This document shows positions 44,302-53,971 of a stretch of DNA of 64,000 nt, piece after piece (positions within the stretch are counted from its first letter, which is position 1; each line of letters begins with the position of its first letter). The notes under the pieces were generated by a model. The model did not search any database. It saw nothing but the letters and a program-made list of their open reading frames with translations, and had not been told where the DNA came from. The DNA lies in the NCBI RefSeq assembly GCF_004634385.1, contig NZ_CP037895.1, positions 1,897,245 through 1,961,244 on the forward strand, read 5' to 3'. This stretch comes from Thermaerobacter sp. FW80. Its GTDB lineage: Bacteria > Bacillota > Sulfobacillia > Thermaerobacterales > Thermaerobacteraceae. Both the position numbers and the translations under genes were made by a program.

Positions 44302-47280
44302 ATGGACTACCGCGAGACGCTCAACCTGCCCAAGACCGACTTCCCCATGCGGGCCAACCTGCCCCGGCGGGAGCCCGAGATCCAGCGCCGCTGGGACGCG
44401 ATGGACCTCTACCGGCGGCTGCGCGAGGCCCGCCGCGGGCGGCCGCGGTTCGTCCTGCACGACGGCCCGCCCTACGCCAACGGCGACATCCACGTGGGCA
44501 CGGCCCTCAACAAGATCCTCAAGGACGTGGTGGTGCGGTACGCCTCCATGGCGGGCTACGACGCGCCCTACGTCCCGGGTTGGGACACCCACGGCCTGCC
44601 CATCGAGCGCCGTGCCCTGGAGGTGCTGGGCGTCGACCGGCGCGCCATCTCGCCCGTCGAGTTGCGGAACCGCTGCCGCGACTACGCCCTGGAGCAGATG
44701 AACCGGCAGCGCCAGCAGTTCCGCCGCCTGGGCGTGCTGGGCGACTGGGAGCGGCCCTACCTCACCCTGGATCCCGAGTACGAGGCCAAGCAGATCGAGG
44801 TCTTCGGCGAGATGGCGCGGCGCGGCTACATCTACCGCAGCCTCTACTCCGTGTACTGGTGTCCCGTGGACGAGACGGCGCTGGCGGAGGCGGAGATCGA
44901 GTACCGGGAGAAGACGTCGCCCTCCATCTACGTCGCCTTCGCCGTGGTCGACGGCCGCGGCCGCCTGCCGGACGGCGCCCGCCTGGTGATCTGGACCACC
45001 ACGCCCTGGACGATCCCGGCCAACCTGGCCATCGCGGTCCACCCCGAGGCCCGCTACGTGGCGGTCGAGACCGACCGTGGGCCGCTGGTGGTGGCCGAGC
45101 CCCTCGTGGAGCGGGTGCTCCAGGCCGCCCAGTTGGAGGAACGCGGCCGCTCGGGCCCCTGGACCGGCGCCGATCTCGAGGGCGTCACCTACCGCCACCC
45201 CCTGTTCGACCGCACCTCGCCGGTGGTGCTGGCCGAGCACGTCAGCATGGAGGAGGGCACGGGGTTGGTCCACACGGCGCCGGGCCACGGCCAGGAGGAC
45301 TTCGAGGTCGGTCGCCGCTACGGCCTGCCCGTGCTGAGCCCGGTGGACGACCGCGGCCGCTTCACCGAGGAGGCCGGGCCCTTCGCGGGCCTGTTCTACG
45401 CCGATGCGAACCCCCACATCGTGCGCGCCCTGGACGACGCGGGGGCGCTCTTGGCCGAGGGCACCATCCGGCACCAGTACGCCCACTGCTGGCGTTGCCG
45501 CCAGCCGGTGATCTTCCGCGCCACCACCCAGTGGTTCGCCTCGGTGGAGGGCTTCCGCCGGCAGGCCCTGGAGGCCATCGATCGAGTGCGCTGGATCCCG
45601 GAGTGGGGTCGGGAGCGCATCCGCAACATGGTGGCCGACCGCGGCGACTGGTGCATCTCCCGCCAGCGCGCCTGGGGCGTGCCGATCCCGGTCTTCTACT
45701 GCGAGGCCTGCCAGGAGCCGGTGATCACGGAAGCGAGCATCCGCGCGGTGGCGGACCTCTTCCGGCGGGAGGGCTCCAACGCCTGGTTCCAGCGGGAGGC
45801 GGCGGAGATCCTGCCCGAGGGCTTCGCCTGCCCCCACTGCGGCAGCCGCCAGGGGTTCCGCAAGGAGACCGACATCATGGACGTGTGGTTCGACTCCGGG
45901 TCGAGCCACGCCGCGGTGCTCGAGACGCGGGAGGAGCTGACCTGGCCCGCGGACCTCTACCTGGAGGGATCCGACCAGCACCGGGGCTGGTTCCAGTCGT
46001 CGCTGCTGACGGCGGTGGCCACCCGCGGCCAGGCGCCCTACCGGGCCGTGCTGACCCACGGCTTCGTGGTGGACGGCGAGGGCCGCAAGATGTCCAAGTC
46101 CCTGGGCAACGTGGTCGACCCCAACGACGTGATCCGGCGCTACGGGGCCGACGTGCTGCGCCTGTGGGCGGTCTCGTCGGACTACCGGGGCGACGTGCGG
46201 ATCTCGGAGGACATCCTCAAGCAGATGGCCGAGGTCTACCGGAAGATCCGCAACACCCTGCGCTTTCTCCTGGCGAACCTGGGCGACTTCGACCCGGGCC
46301 GGGACGCCGTGGCCTACGGCGAGCTGCCCGAGCTCGACCGCTGGGCGCTGGCGCGGCTCGCCCAGGTGACGGAGCGGGTGCGCCGGGCGTACGACGAGTA
46401 CCAGTACCACCTGGTCTACCACGCGATCCACAACTTCTGCGTCACCGATCTCAGCGCGTTCTACCTGGACGTGCTCAAGGACCGGCTCTACGCCTCCTGG
46501 CCGGCGGCCCCCGAGCGGCGGGCGGCCCAGACGGTGCTCTACCAGCTGGCGCGCACCCTGACCCTGCTGCTGGCGCCGGTGCTCTGCCACACGGCGGACG
46601 AGGTGTGGGGACACCTGCCGCGAGGGGAGGGCGAGCCGGAGAGCGTGCACCTGGCCCTGATGCCCGACCCCCAGCCCGCCTGGCGCGACGAGGCGCTGCT
46701 GCACCGGTACGAGACGCTGCTGCGGGTACGGGAGGCGGTCTATCGCGTCCTCGAACAGGCCCGCCAGGACAAGGTGATCGAGGTGCCGGCGGAGGCCCGG
46801 GTGGTGATCGCGGGGGCGACCGGCGAGCAGGCCCGGGTGCTGGAGCGGCACATGCCCGAGCTGCCGGAGCTGTTCCTGGTGGCCGAGGTGGTGGTCGAAC
46901 CCGGCCATGGCCGCGGGACCGAGCCCGCGGCGGCGTCCGCGGTGCCGGGGGCGCTGGGGGGGGCCGCCGCGGTGCGGGACGGTGGCGGGGTGCCCGCCGA
47001 CCCGGCGCGGGACGCGGCGGCCGAGGGGACCGGGACCGGGCCTGCCGCCGGGGCCCAGCCGGAGGTGGCAGGGACGGCCGGCGGCGGCTCCGTCGAGGCG
47101 CGGGTCGACGGCCTGACCGTCCGGGTGGCGCGGTCGTCCCTGGCGCGTTGTGCCCGCTGCTGGCGCCACGTCCCCGGCGTCGGGGACGACGGCGACCACC
47201 CCGACCTCTGTCCCCGCTGCGCCCAGGTGGTGCGCCGGCTCCAGGCGACGCCCGGGACGGGCCGCACCGCCGGAGCCTGA
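44302..47280 (+). CDS. ileS: Isoleucyl-tRNA synthetase
   Basis: Class I synthetase charging tRNA-Ile, with editing of valyl-tRNA. 992 aa. HIGH motif as HVGT (residues 64-67, after [10 protein letters not shown]), editing domain [13 protein letters not shown] and [18 protein letters not shown] (596-600) and a C-terminal zinc ribbon with CARC (950-953) and CPRC (about 971). A Gly/Ala insert of about 70 residues separates the anticodon domain from the zinc ribbon. Expression is controlled by the upstream T-box. ATG 44302 has GGAGGGGGAG upstream. Confidence 0.97.
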   Translation: MDYRETLNLPKTDFPMRANLPRREPEIQRRWDAMDLYRRLREARRGRPRFVLHDGPPYANGDIHVGTALNKILKDVVVRYASMAGYDAPYVPGWDTHGLPIERRALEVLGVDRRAISPVELRNRCRDYALEQMNRQRQQFRRLGVLGDWERPYLTLDPEYEAKQIEVFGEMARRGYIYRSLYSVYWCPVDETALAEAEIEYREKTSPSIYVAFAVVDGRGRLPDGARLVIWTTTPWTIPANLAIAVHPEARYVAVETDRGPLVVAEPLVERVLQAAQLEERGRSGPWTGADLEGVTYRHPLFDRTSPVVLAEHVSMEEGTGLVHTAPGHGQEDFEVGRRYGLPVLSPVDDRGRFTEEAGPFAGLFYADANPHIVRALDDAGALLAEGTIRHQYAHCWRCRQPVIFRATTQWFASVEGFRRQALEAIDRVRWIPEWGRERIRNMVADRGDWCISRQRAWGVPIPVFYCEACQEPVITEASIRAVADLFRREGSNAWFQREAAEILPEGFACPHCGSRQGFRKETDIMDVWFDSGSSHAAVLETREELTWPADLYLEGSDQHRGWFQSSLLTAVATRGQAPYRAVLTHGFVVDGEGRKMSKSLGNVVDPNDVIRRYGADVLRLWAVSSDYRGDVRISEDILKQMAEVYRKIRNTLRFLLANLGDFDPGRDAVAYGELPELDRWALARLAQVTERVRRAYDEYQYHLVYHAIHNFCVTDLSAFYLDVLKDRLYASWPAAPERRAAQTVLYQLARTLTLLLAPVLCHTADEVWGHLPRGEGEPESVHLALMPDPQPAWRDEALLHRYETLLRVREAVYRVLEQARQDKVIEVPAEARVVIAGATGEQARVLERHMPELPELFLVAEVVVEPGHGRGTEPAAASAVPGALGGAAAVRDGGGVPADPARDAAAEGTGTGPAAGAQPEVAGTAGGGSVEARVDGLTVRVARSSLARCARCWRHVPGVGDDGDHPDLCPRCAQVVRRLQATPGTGRTAGA

Positions 47281-47376
47281 AGCCTGCAGCGGCCGGCGGG
47301 CTCGCCGGGGTCGGCGCGCCGGGCCGGGGTCGGCGGGCCGACCCCGGCGCACCCTTGCGGGTGGCGGCTGCCACTC

Positions 47377-47419
47377 GGGGGCGGGACAGGTGCCCGGTGT
47401 GGGCACCTGTCCCGCCCCC
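47377..47419 (+). terminator. 19-bp perfect hairpin after ileS, no U-tract
   Basis: 47377-47395 pairs perfectly with 47401-47419 around a GGTGT loop, about 95 bases after ileS. Followed by CGTGCATACACC, no T run. Confidence 0.7.
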
Positions 47420-47539
47420 CGTGCATACACCGTGGGTGCAGGGGCCGGCGCGCCATCCCCGGGCGCCGAGGGGGGCCGTGGAACGGACCCCGCACCGCCC
47501 GCCGCCCAGCGGCGCCGCCCGCACCGCCGCCCCGGTTGC

Positions 47540-47870
47540 GCGGCGCCCCAAGGGGGCTCCATCCGGGTTGCCCGGGCGCCGGGTGGGGTGGCGAGGGTTG
47601 CGCCCGGCCATGCGGGGCACCGCCCTGGTCGCCCGTCGCCCTGCGGGTCGACGCGCCGGTTGCGCGCCGCCCTGCCGGGCACCCCCGCTGGCGCGGTGTC
47701 CTGCGCGGTACCGCCCGGGTTGCGCCCCGCCCCATGGGCGCCGCCCGGCTCGCCCGGCGCCCTACGGGGTACGGCCCGGGTTGCGCGCCGCCCTGGGAGG
47801 CACGCAGGGGTGGCATCGTGGCCGACGCGGGCCGGGTGGGTACGCCCCGGTCGCGTGCCGCCCTGCGGGG
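47540..47870. repeat. Degenerate 30-bp tandem array (about 11 units)
   Basis: Units of about 30 bp share the core GGTTGCGC-x-CGCCC-x-GGGGC; examples start near 47554, 47606, 47669, 47728 and 47788. The period is kept so well that decapeptide repeats appear in forward and reverse open frames, but base content rather than coding seems conserved. It occupies the centre of the 900-base ileS-racemase spacer, in which no gene is recognised. Confidence 0.75.
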
Positions 47871-48181
47871 GCACCGGCGGGGCGGCGCCGCAGGGCGCCC
47901 CCGGTCGTGCGCCGGGCAGGAGCCGGGCCGAAGCCGTCGAACGCTGAGCTCATCGTGCCGCCGTGTGAGCAAGGCCGGCGGCGCGCCTCGGCCGGCGGCC
48001 GGCTGCCTCAGGATGCCCGCCGCCGGCCGGACACGGCGGCGGGCCGCCCGCCGGCTGCGGTCCCCGCCGCGGCGCGGCGAGCCACCGGTCCGTAGCCGGC
48101 CAGCCGTCGGCGTGGTGCCGGTCGCCGAATCCGCTCGGCGTCCGCCGGTCGGCGCGAACCCACGGGAGGCGCAAAGGTCGA

Positions 48182-49198
48182 ATGTCGACGGACGTAAGCC
48201 GGAACGGACGGTCTCACCGCCCAGCGGGCTGGCGCCCGGGGGCTCACGGGGACGGTCGCCTGCGTCCCGGGCCGGGGGGCGGGAGGGGCGGGCCCCGGCC
48301 GGAGGGCACCGCGCCCGTGCCCGCAGCCCCGTCCTCCGTGCCGTCTCCACCCGGCGCCCCGTCCGCGGCGGCCTCCCGGCCGGTTCGTCGGGACGGTTCG
48401 GGTCGCATCGAAGCGGACTACGCCGCCCGCGCCACCGCGGCCGCCCTTGCGGGCGCGGGCGGGCCGGCCATCGGCATCCTGGGGGGCATGGGGCCCGAGG
48501 CGACCGTCGACCTGTTCGCCAAGATCGTCCGCGCCACGCCGGCCCGGGTGGACCAGGACCACGTGCGGGTGGTCATCGACAGCAACCCGAAGATCCCCGA
48601 CCGCACCGCCTACCTGCGCGGCTGCGGCCCGGACCCCGTGCCGGCCATGGTGGCGGGGATCCAGGGGCTGGTCGCCTTGGGGGCGCGCGTGATCCTGATC
48701 CCCTGCAACACCGCCCACGTGTACTTCGACCGGCTCCAGGAGGCGAGCCCGGTCCCGATCCTGCACATCATGCGGGAGGTCGCGCGGGCCCTGGCGCCCG
48801 GCGGCGACCCCGCGGCCGGGCTGGCCGCTGGCGGGCCCGTGGGCTTGCTGGCCACGGAATTGACGGTGCAGAGTGGCCTCTACCACGAAGCGCTGGCGCG
48901 AGTGGGCCTCGAGGTCGTGGTGCCCGATCCGCCGTACCAGGCACGGGTGACCCGGGCGATCTTCGGTCCCGACGGCATCAAGGCCGGGGTGTACGCCCCG
49001 GCGCGCCGGCGGTTGCTCGAGGCCGGTGCCCACCTGGTGGAGCGCGGCGCCCGGGTGCTGATCGCCGGCTGCACGGAGCTGCCCCTGGTCCTGCGGCCCG
49101 GCGACTTCTCCGTGCCGTGGGTCGATCCGGCGGAGATCCTGGCGCGGGCCGCCCTCGCCCGGGTCCTGGGGACGCCGGTGGAGGCGGGCCGTCGCTGA
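48182..49198 (+). CDS. Aspartate/glutamate racemase family protein
   Basis: Cofactor-independent two-cysteine racemase fold. 338 aa from ATG 48182, but the conserved domain starts near residue 95 (AIGILGGMGPEATVDLFAKI). It contains both catalytic-cysteine motifs, LIPCNTAHVYFD and LIAGCTELPLVL, and matches the YgeA/RacD aspartate-racemase subgroup more than MurI. The N-terminal about 90 residues are low-complexity and include one copy of the recurrent 11-mer (48379-48389), so the true start may be later. Substrate uncertain. Confidence 0.85.
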   Translation: MSTDVSRNGRSHRPAGWRPGAHGDGRLRPGPGGGRGGPRPEGTAPVPAAPSSVPSPPGAPSAAASRPVRRDGSGRIEADYAARATAAALAGAGGPAIGILGGMGPEATVDLFAKIVRATPARVDQDHVRVVIDSNPKIPDRTAYLRGCGPDPVPAMVAGIQGLVALGARVILIPCNTAHVYFDRLQEASPVPILHIMREVARALAPGGDPAAGLAAGGPVGLLATELTVQSGLYHEALARVGLEVVVPDPPYQARVTRAIFGPDGIKAGVYAPARRRLLEAGAHLVERGARVLIAGCTELPLVLRPGDFSVPWVDPAEILARAALARVLGTPVEAGRR

Positions 49199-49241
49199 GC
49201 GGGGGCATGACCATCCCCTCCAGGAGGTGACGCGGATCGCG

Positions 49242-50951
49242 ATGGCCACGCCAGCCTCCCCACCCCATGGTTCCGCGGCGCCCGACCCCATGGACGACAG
49301 CGTGCCCACCTCCGTCGCGGCGGCGTGCGGCGGCGACGGACCCCCGGCGGCCGGCCTCGTGCTGGTCGGCCGCATCGTCCCGGTGCCGGGCGCGCCCGTC
49401 GCCCCGGCGCAGGCGGTGCTCTTCCGCGACGGCCGCGTGGCCGCCCTGGGGAGCGAGGCCGCCGTGCGGGACGCGGCGGGGCCGGGGGCGGAGGTGGAGG
49501 TCCTGCCCCGGGAGGCGGTGCTGCTGCCGGGTTTCGTCGACGGCCACTGCCACCTGCTCTGGTGCGCCGCGGCGGCGGCGCAGCTCGACCTGCGGGACGT
49601 GGACTCGCTGGACGAACTGGCCCGCCGCGTGGCCCGACGGGCCGCGGAGCTGCCGCCGGGCACGTGGATCGAGGGCTACGGCTGGGATCAGAGCCGGTTC
49701 GACCCGCCGACGTGGCCGGGGCGGGCCTTGCTCGACCGGGCGGCCCCGGAGCACCCCGTCCTCCTGCGGCGGGTGTGCCGGCACGTGGCCGTGGCCAACG
49801 GCGCCGCCCTGGCCGCGGCCGGCGTGCACCAGGAGACGCCCGACCCGCCGGGTGGCCGGTTCGTCCGGGATCCCGAGACCGGCGAGCTGACGGGCTTGCT
49901 GGAGGAGACTGCCATCGATCGGGTGGCGTCGGCCCGGCCCGAGCCGGGGTTCGAGGAGCGGCTGGCAGGACTTCTGGAGGTGATCCGGACCGCCCATGCG
50001 GCCGGGATCACCGCCGTCCACAGCCACGACGTCCACCGCCCCGGGGAGCTGGGGGACGTGGTGGCGCTGTACGCCGCCGCCCGCCGCCGCGGGCGGCCGC
50101 TGCGGGTAGCCCTGGACGTGGGCTGGGCGGCGTTCGGCGACGCCCGGCGGTGGGGCCCCTCGGGCCACGGCGACGAGTGGCTGCGCATGGGCTCGATCAA
50201 GTTCTTCGCCGACGGGTCGCTGGGCGGCCGCACGGCGGCGCTGCGGGAGCCCTACCACGACGGCGACGGGGCGGAGCGGGGCCTCCTTCGCCACCCCCCG
50301 GAGGAACTGGCCGCCCGCGTGGCCGAGGCGGCTGCCGCCGGATACCAGGTGGCGATCCACTGCATCGGCGACCGGGCCATCGACGTGGCCCTGGAGGCGG
50401 TGGCCGCGGCCCGGGGCCGGGGCGGGCCGGGTCGCCACCGGCTGATCCACGTGCAGGTCATGGCGCCGGAGCACCCGCGGCGACTGGCGGCCGCCGGGGT
50501 GGTGGCCGAGATCCAGCCGCGCTTCCTGGCGTCGGACCTGGCCTTCGTGGAGGAGCGGCTGGGACCCGAGCGGTGCCGGTACGCCTATGCCTGGCGCAGC
50601 CTGATCGATGCCGGCGTGCCGGTCTCGGCGGGCTCCGACGCCCCCATCGAGCCGTTGCCTCCCCTGGAGGGCGTGCAGGCGGCCGTCACGCGGGACGACC
50701 TGGCGGGCCGTCCGCCGGGGGGCTGGCACCCCGAGCAGCGGCTCGGCGTCGGCGAGGCGCTGAAGGCCTATACCGCGGGTGCCGCCTACGGCGCCCTGGC
50801 GGAGGGGCTCTGGGGCAGCCTCTTGCCGGGTGCGGCGGCGGACGCGGTGGTCCTGGGGGCCGACCCGTGGCGGGTCGCGCCGGGGGAGCTGCGGTCCATC
50901 CCCGTGCTGGCCACGTACGTAGGCGGCGTGCCCGTCTTCCGCAGGCGGTGA
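49242..50951 (+). CDS. Amidohydrolase, YtcJ-like
   Basis: Metal-dependent hydrolase of the amidohydrolase-3/YtcJ group, substrate unknown. 569 aa. The metal-binding VDGHCHLLWCAAA (HxH), a lysine in GSIKFFADGSLGGRTAAL, the YQVAIHCIGDRAIDVAL and HVQVMAPEHPRR histidines, and SAGSDAPIEPLPPLEGVQAAV are typical. ATG 49242 is chosen because the perfect AGGAGGTGA at 49222-49230 overlaps the upstream GTG 49227 and so can only serve a later start. Follows the racemase gene by 43 bases, possibly as a unit. Confidence 0.9.
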   Translation: MATPASPPHGSAAPDPMDDSVPTSVAAACGGDGPPAAGLVLVGRIVPVPGAPVAPAQAVLFRDGRVAALGSEAAVRDAAGPGAEVEVLPREAVLLPGFVDGHCHLLWCAAAAAQLDLRDVDSLDELARRVARRAAELPPGTWIEGYGWDQSRFDPPTWPGRALLDRAAPEHPVLLRRVCRHVAVANGAALAAAGVHQETPDPPGGRFVRDPETGELTGLLEETAIDRVASARPEPGFEERLAGLLEVIRTAHAAGITAVHSHDVHRPGELGDVVALYAAARRRGRPLRVALDVGWAAFGDARRWGPSGHGDEWLRMGSIKFFADGSLGGRTAALREPYHDGDGAERGLLRHPPEELAARVAEAAAAGYQVAIHCIGDRAIDVALEAVAAARGRGGPGRHRLIHVQVMAPEHPRRLAAAGVVAEIQPRFLASDLAFVEERLGPERCRYAYAWRSLIDAGVPVSAGSDAPIEPLPPLEGVQAAVTRDDLAGRPPGGWHPEQRLGVGEALKAYTAGAAYGALAEGLWGSLLPGAAADAVVLGADPWRVAPGELRSIPVLATYVGGVPVFRRR

Positions 50952-51559
50952 GGTCCGCCACGGCCTCGGGGGCTCGGGCCCCAGGGCCGGCCCAACGACC
51001 GGCCGCCGCTCGGGCGAGCGGCCGCCCTGGGGCTCGCCGCTCCGCAGCCGCACCGGGGTGTCCCAGCCCCTGGCGGGGGTGCCGCGGGGCGCTGGCGGCC
51101 ACGGCCCGGGGTCCCCGGTGGCGGCGGCCCGGGGCCCCGGCGGCGACGGCCCGCTGAAGCCCCTCGCTGTGTAGGAATCGTCCGGCCTTCGTGGAAATGG
51201 GTCCATCGTGAGCGCCTCTTGCAAGATTCGTCGCGGGCAGCGCTCTGCCGGCCGCAGGGCGGCCCCTCGCCCTGGCCCTTGCCGGCCTCGGGCTCGGGAC
51301 GGCGGGCGCCGCGGCCGGGCCCAGGGCGTCGGTGCAGCGACCGGCTGCCGTGATGCCGCCGGCGGCCGGGGGCGGGCATCCCGCGCGCCTGGGGGACGGG
51401 ACCTGCGCACCGCCCGGTGCGGCGGACAACACCCGCGCACCGTCGGGAGGGTGGGAGGGGGCCTCGGCCCCGCCGGGCGTGGGGGACGGGACCTGCGCAC
51501 GGGGCCCGGCGGTCCCGTCGCCGGCCGGCGCGCTCCCGCGGCGTGACGGGGGGTTTGCG
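50952..51559. other. Spacer before FBP aldolase/phosphatase with 30-bp period repeat
   Basis: 608 bases with no gene I can support. A 21-bp exact repeat, TGGGGGACGGGACCTGCGCA plus C, occurs at 51390-51410 and 51480-51500, within a 30-bp-period degenerate array (about 51389-51510). A lower-GC patch at 51165-51235 (TGTAGGAATCG and CTTGCAAGATTCG) could hold a promoter but matches no consensus well. Confidence 0.5.
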
Positions 51560-52672
51560 ATGGACGTCACGGTGAGCGTCATCAAGGCCGACGTGGGGAG
51601 CGTGGGCGGCCACACCCGCCCCAGCGACGAGCTCCTGGACGCCGTGCGCCAGCGGGCCGAGGCCGAGAGGGGCGGCCTCCTGCTGGACGCCCGGGTCTTC
51701 TTCTGCGGCGACGACATCTCCATCCTGATGACCCACCAGCGGCCGCCGGGCGACGAGGCGATCCACCGCGTGGCGTGGGAGGCCTTCCAGGCGGGGACCG
51801 AAGTCGCCAAGCGGCAGGGCCTCTACGGCGCCGGGCAGGACCTGTTGAAGGACGCCTTCTCGGGCAACGTGCGCGGCCTGGGTCCGCAGGTGGCCGAGCT
51901 CGCCTTGCGGGAGCGGCCCAACGAGGCGCTGATGATCCTGGCCGCCGACAAGACGGAGCCCGGCGCCTTCAACCTGCCCCTGTACCTGGCCTTCGCCGAC
52001 CCCATGTACTCGCCGGGCCTGCTGCTCTCCGAGGAGCTCCACGCCGGCTTCCGGTTCGTCATCATGGACGTCGAGCACACCGAGGGCGACCGGCTGATCA
52101 CCCTGGACGCGCCCGAGCGGCTCTACGACATCGCGGCCCTCCTGCGGGACACCCACCGGTACGTCATCGCCGGCATCTGGTCGCGGAAGTATCCGGACGA
52201 ACAGGCCGTGGCCGTCAGCACCACGCGCCTGCGCCAGATCGCCGGCCGCTACGTGGGCAAGGACGACCCGGTGGCCATCGTGCGGGTGCAGAAGATCTTC
52301 CCCGCCACCGAGGAGTTCGGTCCGCCCTTCGCCCTGGGCGCCTTCGTGGCGGGGGACACCCGGGGGAGCCACAACCTGCCGCTGCTGCCGGTGCCGGTGA
52401 ACACGCCGGCCAGCACCTTCTTCTGCCATCCCATGGTGGCGGCCCTGGGCTTCTCCTTGCGCGACGGCAAGCTCACGGGACCCGTGGACCTCTTCGCCGA
52501 CCCCGTGTGGGAGCCCATCCGGCACCGCATCGTGGCCAAGGCCCTGGGCATGCGGCAGCAGGGCTTCTTCCAGCCGGCGATGCTCCCCTTCTCGGAGCTG
52601 GAGTACGGCGGCATCACCGCGCGCCTCAAGCGCCTGGATGCGGAGTTCCGGGTGGAGGCGTCCCGGGACTAG
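51560..52672 (+). CDS. Bifunctional fructose-1,6-bisphosphate aldolase/phosphatase
   Basis: Archaeal-type (class V) gluconeogenic enzyme that condenses triose phosphates and dephosphorylates the product in one active site, common in thermophiles. 370 aa, full length. Recognised from TVSVIKADVGSVGGHT, the FFCGDDISILMTH metal site, GLYGAGQDLLKDAFSGN, YPDEQAVAVSTTRLRQIAG and FVAGDTRGSHNLPLLPVPVN. It implies a gluconeogenic lifestyle component. ATG 51560 follows GGGGGG. Two strong hairpins lie downstream. Confidence 0.95.
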   Translation: MDVTVSVIKADVGSVGGHTRPSDELLDAVRQRAEAERGGLLLDARVFFCGDDISILMTHQRPPGDEAIHRVAWEAFQAGTEVAKRQGLYGAGQDLLKDAFSGNVRGLGPQVAELALRERPNEALMILAADKTEPGAFNLPLYLAFADPMYSPGLLLSEELHAGFRFVIMDVEHTEGDRLITLDAPERLYDIAALLRDTHRYVIAGIWSRKYPDEQAVAVSTTRLRQIAGRYVGKDDPVAIVRVQKIFPATEEFGPPFALGAFVAGDTRGSHNLPLLPVPVNTPASTFFCHPMVAALGFSLRDGKLTGPVDLFADPVWEPIRHRIVAKALGMRQQGFFQPAMLPFSELEYGGITARLKRLDAEFRVEASRD

Positions 52673-52867
52673 CCCGGCGGACGGGCCGCGCGCCGACCCC
52701 TGGCGCCGGGGGCCGTCGCCGCGCGGCGCGAGCCTCTGCAGGGCTCGCTCAGGCTGTGCCGTGTGTGGATCTCTGGGGAGGGGGCCGTCGGCGCGCGGCG
52801 CGACGGCCCCGGGCCCGGCGCGACGGCGCGCGACGGCCATGGCAAAGCGGTGGGGAGCCCGGGCGCA

Positions 52868-52892
52868 GCCCCGTCCCCGCGGGGGACGGGGC
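52868..52892 (+). terminator. Hairpin downstream of FBP aldolase/phosphatase
   Basis: 11-bp perfect stem (52868-52878 with 52882-52892), 3-base loop, no U-tract; first of a tandem pair. Confidence 0.45.
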
Positions 52893-52913
52893 CGCGCCGT
52901 GCGGGGCGCCCGT

Positions 52914-52954
52914 CGGCGGGGGCGGCCGCATGCACCATGCGGCCGCCCCCGCCG
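52914..52954 (+). terminator. 18-bp perfect hairpin, no U-tract
   Basis: 52914-52931 pairs perfectly with 52937-52954 around a GCACC loop. Second of the pair in the 583-base spacer between the aldolase/phosphatase and DUF5665 genes, in which no other gene is seen. Confidence 0.6.
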
Positions 52955-53255
52955 CGCTTGGCCCGGGGCGGTCGCGCTGCGTGGCGCGTCCCGCGGCGGG
53001 ACAGGCTACGACCACCGGCGCCCAGGGGCGGCCGGCGCGGTGCCCGCGCCGGGGCAGCGGGAGGTGGACCGGTTGGGCAGGCCGGAGCGCCGTGGCGACC
53101 GGCGTCCGGGGGGCGCGCCCCGCATCGCGTGGGAGCGGGCGCCGACGGGCCGCGCCGCGGTGGAGCGGCTGGCTGGGTCGTGGCGGCGTCCGGGCCCGGG
53201 CGGGCGCCCCGCCTGGCGGCCGGATCAGGGGGTGCGGCGTGACGGGACGGGAGCC

Positions 53256-53753
53256 ATGCCGGGGTGCCGGCGGTCGCCGGCGCCCCCGGCGCGGGTCGAG
53301 ATGCCGGGGTTGGGCGCTGGGCACCAACGCTCGCCGGCGCGGGTCGGGATGCCGGGGTTGGGCGCTGGGCACCGACGCTCGCCGCCCCGGGTCGGGATGC
53401 CAGGGGTCCCCGCCGGGCAGCGGCGCCCTCCGCCGCGGACGCTGCTGGCCGGGATCCTCCACCGCCTGGACGAGCTCAGCTGGCGGTGGCAGCGCATCAG
53501 CATCGGCGAGTACCTGGCCCTCTTCCACGACCCGGGACGGCTCTTCTGGATGAACTTCCTGGCCGGGGTGGCCCGCGGCCTGGGGGCGGCGGTGGGGTTC
53601 ACCCTGTTGGGGGCGCTGGTGCTCCTCGCCCTGCAGCGGGCGGTGGAGCTCAACCTGCCCTATCTGGGCAGCCTGATCGCCGACCTGTTGCGCATCGTGC
53701 GCACCGAGCTCGACGGCACCCCGCCCGCCGGGGGCGGTGCCCCGGGACCCTGA
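53256..53753 (+). CDS. DUF5665 membrane protein with repeat N-terminus
   Basis: 165 aa from ATG 53256. The conserved part (residues about 66-155) matches DUF5665: LHRLDELSWRWQRISIGEYL, LFHDPGRLFWMNFLAGVARG, a membrane helix LGAAVGFTLLGALVLLAL, and NLPYLGSLIADLLRIV. Function unknown; common in Bacillota near lspA or the synthetase genes. The N-terminus is three 16-residue repeats (pattern RSPxRVGMPGLGAGHx) encoded by 48-bp DNA repeats, each with an in-frame ATG, so the start is uncertain (53256, 53301, 53349 or 53397). Confidence 0.75.
   Translation: MPGCRRSPAPPARVEMPGLGAGHQRSPARVGMPGLGAGHRRSPPRVGMPGVPAGQRRPPPRTLLAGILHRLDELSWRWQRISIGEYLALFHDPGRLFWMNFLAGVARGLGAAVGFTLLGALVLLALQRAVELNLPYLGSLIADLLRIVRTELDGTPPAGGGAPGP
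53280..53423 (+). repeat. 3 x 48-bp tandem repeat in the DUF5665 gene
   Basis: Copies at 53280-53327, 53328-53375 and 53376-53423; the first two share nearly all bases, the third diverges at its end. Each contains CGGGTCG[A/G]GATGCC with an in-frame ATG. Confidence 0.9.
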
Positions 53754-53971
53754 CCGAGCGAGACGGGCCGGCCCCGGCCAGCCCGGTCGCCGCGGGGGCC
53801 GGCGCGCGGGTGGGGGTCCGCCGCGCGGCGCACCGGCTGGCGCGCTGGCGCGGTGCCGCCGGCCCGGGCGCGGGGGGCCGCCCCTCCGGCAGGCCGGTTC
53901 GTCCACGGAGGGGACCCGCCAGGGGGGCGACGGGCGATGCGGCGGCGAGCGGCCCCGAGGAGGGATGGTCC

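Noticed and set aside
43816-47874. 1352-codon open frame on the minus strand over ileS and the repeat array
   Set aside because: Antisense to ileS and the T-box; no conserved motifs, and its repeat-like start comes from the 30-bp spacer array.
47536-48181. Decapeptide-repeat protein in the ileS-racemase spacer
   Set aside because: Open frames with 10-residue repeats occur on both strands at once, pointing to a 30-bp DNA repeat; no ribosome-binding site or conserved domain.
53280-53423. DUF5665 N-terminal repeats as a DNA-binding or surface repeat domain
   Set aside because: Only three copies, no recognised fold, and they may be untranslated if a later ATG is used.
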